A DNA stretch of 64,000 nucleotides from Berghia stephanieae (taxonomy: Eukaryota > Mollusca > Gastropoda > Nudibranchia > Aeolidiidae), in the NCBI GenBank assembly GCA_034508935.3, contig CM067446.1, positions 22,294,961 to 22,358,960 of the forward strand, written 5' to 3'. This document shows positions 13,764-26,100 of this stretch, one piece after another. Position 1 is the stretch's first letter. Every line of letters begins with the position of its first letter. A model generated the notes under the pieces. That model worked only from the letters and a program-made list of their open reading frames with translations, searched no databases and was not told the DNA's origin. The position numbers and the translations under genes were made by a program.

Positions 13764-16700
13764 GAAGAAGAAGAAGAAGAAGAAGAAGAAGAAGAATATA
13801 GTATTTCTTCAGGGCTTCACATTTGCAAAATACTATGACATAAAATAAAAAGTATTCCCCATCAGTACAGAGAATTGATTTCTTGATTCATAGCTATAAA
13901 CAACAAAAGAACATAATTTTAGAAAAAAGCATTTCAACAGTCTATTGAGGAATCATAAAGCTTTTTTCAACATATCAGTTATGTTATTTTACAATTTAAA
14001 AAAAGAAAAGAAACATCAGGTTATATGGGTAAACATGTAACAAGATCCTTACTTTCATTCGTTCCATAGTTTTGTTCTCAATACCATATATCTCTTGCAA
14101 CAAATAGCAAAGTCCGTCCACAACCTGTTTTTGTTTGAGAGGCTTGATGGCATAAACACCCTCCTGGTTACGCTCCAGCACAGCATACGTAATGTGAGAA
14201 TGTCCTGCATGTTCTAAAAATGCAGGAATATTAAATCTCGTCAGATAGGAATATTCAACATTCTAACATCTTTTTTATTGCAAAATATTTAAGAGTGGTA
14301 TGAGACAAAAAATTCTAAAAAAAAAAAAAATAATAATAATAATGATGATGATGATGATGATGAAAAAAGAGACAAATAATGTGCAGATTTAAAAAATACT
14401 CTTATTTCCATAAAATGTGGCTGCCTATTAATCTTATCTTCATGTTGTCTCATCAAAATATCAATCTGTAAAGTAGTTTTATATCATATTTACCAGTGGA
14501 GAACCTGTAATATCTGCGAGGAAATAAAGGCTATTACAAACAGGCACTCGTCTATTTTACTTATTATACTACCTAGACCTGTAAATGAGCTCTATAAAAA
14601 TTGACTGAAACTGAAACTCTTCTTCGTAATTCGTCGTAGCGGTAAAATCCAAAGAATCAAAATGAAAGGTAAACAGCAAGCTCACTTGAGCAAAGCAATG
14701 GCAGAAAACTAATTTTTGCGGGGAATTAATTAGGCTAATTACCATTGTTCCTTATAATTAGGTATCCAATCAGTGAAGAAGCTTAGAAACGGTCAACCAG
14801 ATTGTTTACAACATGAGGCAATCGAAATGTGCTTGTAGCAATCATATAACTTTCGATTTGAAGGTGTCTACATAACGAACTTCCGGTGTTCGAATTTTTC
14901 TTTTTCATACTTTTCCTGTCCTTCAAGTAAATGTGGTCAATTTTGGCTTAGACGAAACAGTGAAATTTATCGCTCGGCGGCTCAGTTAAAATTGGCTAGG
15001 ACAAGTTTGGAAAGTGAAAAAATAATTTCACGAAGGCTGTGTGAAAATACACTGGGGTGTGTTCAGACACGGCAATTCTAAAAAGCGTTGCTTAGCCTTG
15101 GCAATATATCCATCGTTAATATAAATGGCCCATGAGCTATGCGATTCATGAATTCTTTCTTTATTCAATTCTTTCTTATCTTTTTTAAAATATTTGAATT
15201 TGACGAATTGACTGATTTCAGTTAATTGACTGAGAATTTACAGGTCTAAACCGTATTGTGGAAATTAACATCAATCGAGCCATCATCGATCAAAATCGAT
15301 TAGGTATGAAGTGTGTAGGCGTGTGCAGATGAATTTAGCATTAGGGCAGCCAACAAGATAGCAACTCCATTCATCAAATGACCGATCATAATGCCTGAGC
15401 CAGGTTTATTCAAGAGCAATGTTTTTTTTGTTTTGTTTTTTATCCCAGGTGAGCTTATCAAATAATCCTTTTAATTAGTATCGATCATATACGTTGAATT
15501 TAAATTCAATGTGTCAGATGTTGCTGAGGCAATGGAATGATTCAAGAGCAAGGTTTTCTTTCATTCTTCATCCTAATCCTACATAATAACAATAAATTTG
15601 GCTAATTATAGTTCCAACACAGATGTCAGTGAAAGCACCTACGTCATCCTAGAGATACAATTACAATAGTTATGAAAGCAGGAAATCCTGGTCGAGTTGT
15701 GTACAATTTCATGATTAAAACAAATTAATACAAATGACATAAGACATGTATAAAGGGATGTATTAGTCTAAAACAAAACAGTTGTGTCATTTTAAAATTA
15801 TTATACTACTGTACTGTGGAACATAGATCGAGACGAATGAATTTTTTGAGCCATCAGCGACCAAATTATGGCAAATCCGAAAACCAAAGGTCAAATTAAG
15901 GACTCATGAATATGCCCCACCAAATATTCTAAATAACCAATTGAATCAACGGGCAATGGGATTATCCTTAATTTAAGAGGGGCTTGCATGTTACTCGTAT
16001 ATCAATTTGTGAAAAATAGTTTTATAATGTTTAGATTTGTCACTAATTCTGTGCTCGATGGCAAAACTGGCTGTGCTGAACAATGTTGATCCCCAACCCT
16101 ATTTCTTTTAAAGAATAGATTATGATCTTTAGTCAGAGACATCAACTAAAAACCAATACAACCCCATGATGTTACATCATTTATGAGACTCTTTAAATTG
16201 GGTTGTAAAATTTACCTAAAAACTGGCCTACTCATTCATCGAGAAAAACAATTCTTGTGATATAGATGTCAGAAGCATAAGAAGGTTAACAACTTAAAAA
16301 AAAAAATTCCTGTCTTTTCTCTTTAAAAAATCAAATGTGATATTTGTTTTACAAGTAGAATATAGTCTTTTATTTAGTAAAATCACAAATGTCAGGGTCG
16401 ATGGAAAACATTTCCAAGAATACTTTAGTTAAGTTTCTTGTTTCATTTTAGGAACATTTGCATTTTTCCATTTATGGATCTTTCTCTTTATCTTTTTTTT
16501 TTAGGTTTAACTCGGTTGCCAACCTGCACTATATTGTGATCACTAAGACCAAGTAAGATACATACTTTGTCCACATGTGACAGGTGATTTGTTAAAAAAA
16601 AAAAAAAAAAAGTTAAGGAGTCTACAACAATGCTGGAATGCTGAGACAAGAATTCAATTGAGCATGCATGTGATTTACACAGTATAAAACTCCACAGCTT

Positions 16701-19106
16701 GACATCTCATAGCCTCAATAATTTAATGAAGGCTTTGATTGCTTTGAGGCTACATTATAAAGAATGGATTCAAACGTGATCTAAAACAACAGAGATGAGA
16801 AACAAATAACATTCAAATAACAACCTGGTGGCCCCACAAACTTTTAATCAGATGACTTTGATCTAATTTTATAATTGTGACGATACGATTTTAGGGATTT
16901 TTTTGTAGTATAAGCAGTGTTGTTAAAAGAGTTTCTTTTTATATTTGCTCATCACAAAACATGAATACTGTCTTATGGTTGAAATAGCAGTTCATGGTGT
17001 AATACAGAAACTTTCTATCAAACTGTTTGGGACAAAAGTAACATTTTAATGGAGATGTCTCTTAATGTAGAGTTGTCATTAATGACAAAATGTCTCTCGT
17101 ATGATTGGTTGACAGTTTATTGCATCAAAGGATGTCTGTGCTATATTTATTCCTTAACAAAAGTCAGATCCCTGTTTATGTTACAATGACATTTAGTTGA
17201 TATAGTCATATTGCAATGAGTGGTTGTACAGAGGTTCAACTCATGAACAAGTGTAAAGTTGGCACATAAACAGCACTTCGCAGAGCTGAAGGATGGACGG
17301 TTTAAAATAGCACAGTCGGAGTGGAACACTTGGCTTATCTCTTTTTAGAACTAGTTGTTTTTGAAGTGGGTCGGTGGGTTCATTGAAGAAAGTGGATAAA
17401 CTGTTGCCCCAGGAACGTGAGTCAGGACTTCTATAGTCAGAGGATTTACAGGTCAATATTATTCTTGAGTCAATCTTGATCAGTGAAATGAGACTTTAAG
17501 AATTGAAAGTCATAATGAAATAAGTCATGAACAATATTTAAAGACTATCAGAATAAAAAGGAAAAAGGATAGCGTAATGTCTACTTTAAGTACTAATTAC
17601 AACGGGTCCTAGACCAACAGCAACATTCAAGTTGAGGAAAAGAGTTAATGCATGTAAGGCACTATTATAATTTCTTAAAGCTGTTACCATTTTACATCTG
17701 ACTGGTGAATAAAGAGCCCTCTCCAAGGACTTAACTATGCACAACTCTACATTAAGAGACATCTCCATTAAAATGTTACTTTTGTCCCAAACAGTTTGAT
17801 AGAAAGTTTCTGTATTACACCATGAACTGCTATTTCAACCATAAGACAGTATTCATGTTTTGTGATGAGCAAATATAAAAAGAAACTCTTTTAACAACAC
17901 TGCTTATACTACAAAAAAATCCCTAAAATCGTATCGTCACAATTATAAAATTGATTCTTACCTTCTTCCTCAACTGAACAATGAATAACAATTGGGTAAA
18001 TCTCCTTTTCAAAATTGCATTGCCACTGGAGATTTTTTTTTTTTTTAATATTAAATATGGGGGAGGGGAGAGAGAAAATAACAAAATGTCAACAATAATA
18101 AAAATAAAATTGTAACAATTCAAGGAATATTATGAACGAAATCAAGACAGAGAGCTTGTTTGTTTTGTCTATAAGGGCTTTACGTAATTCATTATAATTT
18201 TTTTAAAAGGAAGAAAACTTAATGGTAAAAAAAATTCTAAATTTACATTAAAAAGCACCCAAGAAAAATTAAGTCAAAAAGGACTGGTTCAAAAAGGGAA
18301 CAGAAGTAGATTCCAAAAGAAAACGATCGGTTTGAGATCACATAAAGTCCCATCCAGGTACAAGCACAGGATTCCACTGAGAGATTTTCACTCAAACATT
18401 TACAAAATGTCAATTCATGACAAAAGCTATATTATACATAGAAGAGATGATTTACAAGATAAATAACTAATCTTATGCGTTTGACTGTTTACCTCACAGC
18501 CATAGACTCAGTGCTCTTAAAGTTAAAAAGTCTGAAAATTTTTGACAGTACCTTATTTTATAAGTTATAAATATCCTTTCAACCAGACAATTTATAAAGC
18601 CAACAATATTACTTTACCACTACATAAAGAGATGTTGATAAACTTTTCCATCAAAAGTCATACCATACTCATGTCTTATGCTATAGCGTATTGGTTGTTG
18701 CAACTAGTGGTCATGCAACTCATTATTAAACTCATGAATTTTAAATCATTTACAAAATAGAAAAAAAAAAGATTAAACCAAATATCAGACTTTCATTCTT
18801 GTTTCCTAAGTCGATTATGCTTCCATATTGTAAAAATATATTATTTCACTAAATTAGATACCTCACTCAATCCTAGAGATTTTTGCTACTTTTCAAAATT
18901 AGAAAAAAAATGTATTAAAAATGAGCATGTACATAGATAGTTTTATTCAACTACCATTAACATGTAAAAATGAAAATAACATTAGCTTTGATACTACGCC
19001 TATAATGTAATAAATAGGCATGGGGTAAAAGTAACCCGAGTCAACAACGGATATAGTCGGTGTTAGGGCTGAATGAGTTAAGGGAGGGGAAAATGAAGGA
19101 GAGAAA

Positions 19107-19193
<87 letters not shown>

Positions 19194-19198
19194 AAGAA

Positions 19199-19235
<37 letters not shown>

Positions 19236-20001
19236 GAAAGAAAGAGAGAGAGAGAGAGAGGAGAGGAGAAAGAAATAGAGAAGAAAGACTACTCTACCAG
19301 AAATATATATGAATTTATATTTCTTTCATTTTAATTAGAAGCATTTTAAGAATTCTATATTCATAAATACAGTCCAAACCGAGACGGTTGCATAAGTAAG
19401 CAATGGATTAAGAATGCTTTGTTTACCCATTCATCTAATTGTTTGTTTTGTTTTGTTTTTAAGGGTTTTACGGCGCTTGCAAAACATTTAGGTTATATCA
19501 GCGCCAGTAAAAAGGAAGAAAATGGGATAGTAAAAAGTTATAGAATTACAATAAAAGCACCCAAGAAAAAGTAAGACATAGGGGAACTGGGAACAAATAG
19601 GGATCAGATGTAGATTCCAAGAGCAGACCACCAATGCACTTAGTTTGAGATCACCTAAAAGTCTCATCCAGACACAAGCACAGGTCCCATCTAAGAGGAA
19701 TACACTCAAATGTTTACCAATCATTTAATATAATATGTAAACTCAACATAATACAATGCATAATAGAGAGATGATTTACAAGGAAAAAAATATCATCTCC
19801 CAAAACTATAACTATACATTCGACTGTTTCCCTCCCAGCCAAGGAGCTCCGGCAAGGATCAGGACAAAACTAAGTAATCTCATTCCAAGACAATGACAGG
19901 AAACAATTGGGAAACGGGTATGGGGGGATAGAAGACACAGCACGTACCTCCCTGCCCACTATGGGAGGTCAGGATCCCCACCAGCATCTAATTGGAGAGA
20001 A

Positions 20002-20036
<35 letters not shown>

Positions 20037-20059
20037 GGAGAGAGAGAGAGAGAGAGAGA

Positions 20060-20139
<80 letters not shown>

Positions 20140-23100
20140 ATTATGAATTGATTTTCTATTATTACTTTCCAATCCCTACCCAACAGCTATTCATCCAAGG
20201 GCACCACTGGCCTTGTGTCACTTTTGACATTTAGTGCCACCCTGTCTAGGCTGACGTTATAAAACTGCGAGTGTCACCAAAATGTATGCAACTGAGCACA
20301 GGTGTCAAAATTTGGCACAAGACATGATGGTGATTTTTTCATCCATCTACCGTGGAGCCTGAGTGCTTTTCATAGAAAAATGTTTGACACTGCAAAAACA
20401 GCAGAACATTTCAAAGAAAATCGCCAAATCCCGGAATTCCGCTGAAGATTTTCATAACTGAATCTTGGATCATCCATGGCAAATTCAAAATAAAATTTGT
20501 AAATGACAATTTCTGTGAACTCTGAATGATCCAAACTAGCCAACCCCCCAAAAAAATCCAAAAAAGCACACAAATTCAAACGAGTTCTTTGAAAAAATAT
20601 TAAATATGAAATTATAGAAAAAGAAGTCAAATCCCCTAATTTGATATAAAAAATGACATATAAAATATTTACAGCTCACCTCAAATAAAAAAAGAAAAAA
20701 GCTCCCCTAAATCTAACTTTCGCACTGTTATTAAACTTTATAATTGATTTCAATAATTCGCTCCGTTCAATGGTGAACATGAGCATTTGTTTATACTTCT
20801 ATCTGGACAGTATATGGCATTGAAATTTTTTTTTAAAGGATATAAACATAACTCAAGCAACAAAAAAAATCAAGAGTTTAATCTCTCTGTGTTGAATTTG
20901 AATTTAGAAACTCCTGAATGGTTATTTGAAAATCAATAAAATTAACACTCCGACGTGCACTAAAATATATCATTTCAAATGGCCATGAGTTTGGTAATCA
21001 TAAGTCAGGAGAAGCAATAAAATTGTATATTAAAATTCCACTCACTTCTTCTTCAGCAAACTTGGTAGGGTCCAATGTGTGAGCTGCTTGGCTAAAAATC
21101 TGCCCTGCCCTCGCTTATAATGAAACACTTCAGAGCTCAAAGAGCTGTCCATAGGATGGTAGCTGGTGATATTGAAAAAGTGTAATCAAAGAGGAGAACA
21201 ATAAATAGGACCAAAAACAAAAAAATTAATACAGTAGCACCTTAATATCAGGAACAACTCCAATCAAGACGAAATCCCACAGAATTTTTTATCTTTTTTT
21301 TATCCCTCTAATTGGGAAAAGAACCCAACTGATCAGGAAAACTTTGTCTGAGCCTGTCTTTCACTTTGATGATCGTATTACAACAGACTCTATTTCAAAG
21401 CGTCAAAAAAATTTAATGAAAAACTGAACAGAAACTCAATAATTTTAAAGAGGTTACTACATAGACAAATAGCATATGCACTTAATCTAAGCCTGAGCTT
21501 GCATCACTGTTTCTTACTCTTATCTTCCCAAATGTGACACCGGATTTGCTAGATCACTTCACATATGTGCACAAATCATTTTTTTTTTAAATTGTGGATA
21601 TATATGCTGTTTATCATTAACTTTTGAACAATTTAATAATGACATTAAATTTGAACCAAAGCATTACTGTCAACCATCTCTAGGCTATAATGCCTTATCA
21701 ACTTACACCACAAGGCCATTAGTAATTTCTTCTGATGAAAAATAATGTATTTGTATAGTACAGCGCACATCACAGTCAAAAGTAAATTCCACATTATAGG
21801 CCGATCCCGTCATAGTAGAGTCCCCAGTTCCTGCTTTCTTCTCTGCCCTGGGAATATAGAAAGAATTGAACAGGTACATAAATCCAAAAAATGAATTTTA
21901 GTGGACGACGGAGATATTGACATCGTCCCAACTGAGTAAAATGTCAATAGAAGTGTCATGTCGATATATCAGTCCTTCCAAAAAATTAAAAAGAAAGAAT
22001 GAAAAATGCAAGATAACAAGGGAATTCTATCTGGATGATTTGATGGCCCTTAAAAGAGTCAATTTATAACATAAATTTATAAAATTTCACTTAATTTAAC
22101 TTTTAAAAGTCAGTTAATGTGGTTTGTTTGTGACCAGTGGAAAAATAAGGAACCTCGACCATGGTATTGGCAAGGATGTTTGCAAAGGCAGGTAGACAGT
22201 CTTGCACTTAGTGAGTGATTGTAGGGAGCATTTTTTCTCATTAGCCATTTGAAGAAAGCCAATTATTATGGGGTACTCCTAATACCGGTATTGGTAGAGA
22301 AATGCTAATGCCGCCTATGACCATACTTCACTTTTGACCTCAAAGTTCTGGTTGATCACAATCATCAGGATTTCATTGACTCACGTTTTCATTGGCTGTT
22401 ATTTTACCTCACAACAGAAATATCATAAAAGCAAATTATAAACTGTATTATGGTCAGATCTCTCTAATCCAGAACTCACAATCTAGATGTCTTCATTATC
22501 CAGACAGGCCGCCTGGGCACGGATTTATTTTTCTCTATTTGTAAACTGTTATCTGGAAATTCTTGTTTCCGGATCCAAACAATTATTTAGGCAACAAGCC
22601 ATCATAAAATAGAGGATTTTTGTCTCTATAACCCAAACATCAATATCCGTCCCCCTGCACTCGTTCAAAGAAGTAATCAACAAATAATCAAAGTATAATA
22701 CAGTTTAAAACGCTTTGTCACATCAGGTAGGTGTAAGACATTTGACTTTTCAGTCCAGTCATTGGCAGACAGCCCTGTCTCCTAAATCAATGTGGAAAAG
22801 CAGTATGTGTGCAATAATCAACAGGTGTCAGTTTACAGAATCTGATAAACACCAGTCCAACCCCATCACTTTGTTTTGAAAAAAAAAAAAAGGTAGAAAG
22901 ACATTCAGGAGTCATGACTTAGGTATGGTCCAGCCCCTTTAAAGTGAAAGAAATTAATAATTAAGGACTGAAACTGTTTGAGTGTCATGTACATATGTCA
23001 TTGGGCTGTTGTTTTCAACCACAGAGAGCAATATCGCCTGCCATTGCCGGCTGCTGTATCATGAGGGACCACCCGTGGTTGCCCAGTACTTTTTTGTTAG

Positions 23101-26100
23101 TACTGATTCAAGTTGTTTATTTTTCTTTTAGCCATGAACATATTGTTTTTACTATAACGTCAACTTTTGTTTCCACTTTCCCATTCACCGAATGAGACAG
23201 AAGTTATAATTTTGTAATGTTTGATTCAAATACTCCACACAAAGAATTTCAAAACCAAAATAACCTTGTCAAAGTAAAGAATAATCGATGAGTAGTCCAC
23301 ATTGATCTGATATATCCTAGGTATATTCATTCCATAATACAACATGTGCAAAAGTAACTCTACACTTGTTTTGAGTCAATTCATTTGAGTTTTAAGAGAC
23401 AAAGTCGGACAAAACTTATATCACAGAAATGAGCAATATCTTTAATATGTGTGAGCCAAATTTCATCAACAGACATGCACAATTCTAAAAGTAATGATGA
23501 TCCAAAGAACACATGTTGGGTTGCTCTGCTTCGGAAAAATAGGAAATTTTGATGCAACAAAGTCAGTACCGCATATGGCCACCACAATTTCTAATCATTG
23601 CTCGGTCGAGCCTCCCCGTAAAGTTTATCACCGGGTTTATGTCATTCCTTTCTGCTTCAACAATATTCTAACGCTCGAAAGCATGATACTTTGCTTGACA
23701 CTATTGTTCCCTTGCAGGTTTTTAAAGCAGATCTCAGCAGTGCTCAATAAGATCGGGGTCTGAATTTACAGCTGGCAAAACCCGAGCACCAATGTTTTAT
23801 TCTCAGTTAGTTGAGGTTGCAAAGAAGGGCTTCTCACTCTTTGAGTCCGGCAGTTGCAAGTCTTCCTAACATTATACAACAGGAGATGTTGTATTCCACC
23901 TATGTCATTGGCATAAAAGAGGGACTAGTTGTGTCTGGAGCAACGGTTCGATCATCATTGGACTTTGTTATTAGGGTTGATTTGTCCGCCTTTGATCCAT
24001 CACATGCCCTTCTGTTGTTAAACTTTGTGGTAATAGATTAGCTCAGTTAACATCGAAAACTGTGCAACCTCAGCTACTGGCAGTTTACCATGAATATGAC
24101 TAAGTAGACGGGCCCTCTCTTCAAAGCACAGTTTCAGCACATTTTCAAGAGTAAAAGAATTAAAATCATAGTAAATACAAGTTGTCTTTCAAAAATGTTT
24201 ACCTATCATGTTATGATTGACAAAATTGCAACATAACTAGGCATGCATGTCATTTCATAAATGCTCAGGTATAAAATTCTGGAATCTTAAACATAGTTAA
24301 ACAGTAGCAATGTAGAGTATAAAAATGTTAAGTTACTTTTGCACATATGTATATAATAACCAAAACAATTTCTGATTTGTTTTATGAATGCACAATTTAG
24401 CATTTTTTACTATCATTGATAAATAATTTTATTTTGATGTTCCCCAACCTTCACAGTGCTCATGATGTAACAAGATAGCATCCTGGAAATTACAATGTAA
24501 TTTATTTTATACTTTACACTTACTTCACAAGTCGAAGCGAGTCTTTTCGAATATACACTAAGCTTTTAAGAGTTTTTGTTGGTTCATTCCCAGAGGGTAC
24601 TGGATAAGGAAACTGAAAAAGAAGAAAAACAAAAAACTTCCATGAGAAAATATTCAAAAACATAATTTTGACATAAATCGATGGAATGACAAATTAACAA
24701 TTATTGCAAACTAAAGAGCACCTAAAATAACAATCATAAACAGTAGAATCCACCATAACGAAAACCTCTATATAAGACAGAAAGCCTCTGATCCCCCCCC
24801 CCCCCCCAAACATAAATTCCTCTATTTTGTTTCTCTGTATAATGATACATGAAACCTGTCGAACACAAACACACACACTAAAATTCTGCTCCTATTTGAC
24901 AAAACTTCATGTGTAAGATGGAAAATGTCCCTTCAGCTCTACATCACTGATCGCCATATTGATAGTAAGTGTTAAATAAATACCTATCTGAACATCTCAC
25001 TCTTGCTTCAGTGAATTAATCTGTCTCAGCAATAAATGTTAACAGCACCTTTGATAAATGAAAGCTTTTCCCGAATATTCTCTTCCATACCTCCTGTCAT
25101 AACATAATGGAATGGAGTATTCCTAACTCATCTTTACTTTCAAAAAACATCAGATAAAGCCAACTTACATCTCTCTCCCTCTGCATGTGTGTGTGAGTGT
25201 GTCTCTCTACCAGTCCTACCCTATCTTTACTATTTGTTTATCCCTCTTCATTTCAAAGAACCTGTGGTGATTTTGGTTACATTTTGTGTCTTGTACATCT
25301 AACGTTTTGTTTTTCTCTTTTTGTTATAGATGCCTGTTTGTGTTAAAAGTTGATTAAAGCTTTAGAAAGAATGTTCAAAGAAAATCTCCTTTGTCTCTTT
25401 TGTGATCCAAATCTACAACAATTTAATCAACTTTTATCTACGATGGACCGACACCTTCGACCAGCAGTCCTGACAACAGACCCTAGCTCACCCGAGGCGC
25501 TGAAGACTTGGCGCTACTGGAAGAGAACATTCGACTTCTTCCTCGACAGTCTCCCAGACACTACAACTTCCAGAAAACTTGCAACGCTTGTAAACTTCGT
25601 TGGTCCTTCTATCTACGAACTCATCGCTGAGTGTGACACATATGAAGTTGCTATCAAAATACTCGAGGCTGTATTTGACAAATCTAAGAATTAAGTTTTT
25701 GCCAGGCATTTAATATCATGTTGCAAACAAGAATCTGGTCAAACGCTAGACCAATATCTACAAAAACTTTAAAATCTTGCCAAGGACTGTAATTTCCAAG
25801 CTGTTACTGTTACTGCTGAAGTTCACAAAAATGAAGCCATCAGAGATGCTTTCATCATTGGCCTTATTTCACCTCACATACGCCAACGTCTACTTGAAGA
25901 GAACAAGCTCGATCTCAACACTGCTTTCAAGGACGCTAGAACTCTAGACGTGGCTGAAAAACAGAGCTTGTCATACCGTTCTGACGTGATAACTGCGGCT
26001 GTTGACGAACCACAAGACGAATATAAAGCCATTGACAGTACAACTGCTTCTGGATTCAGTGAAGAAAAATGCTTCTTTTGCGGTTACAAAAAACACCCTA

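Noticed and set aside
19107-19334. Arg-Glu repeat protein
   Set aside because: Translation of an (AG)n microsatellite, as are the frames at 7992-8258 and 19907-20183.
24740-24850. MITE-like stretch with AGTAGAATCCACCATAACG and a C tract
   Set aside because: It vaguely resembles pogo-type ends, but no inverted partner with confidence.
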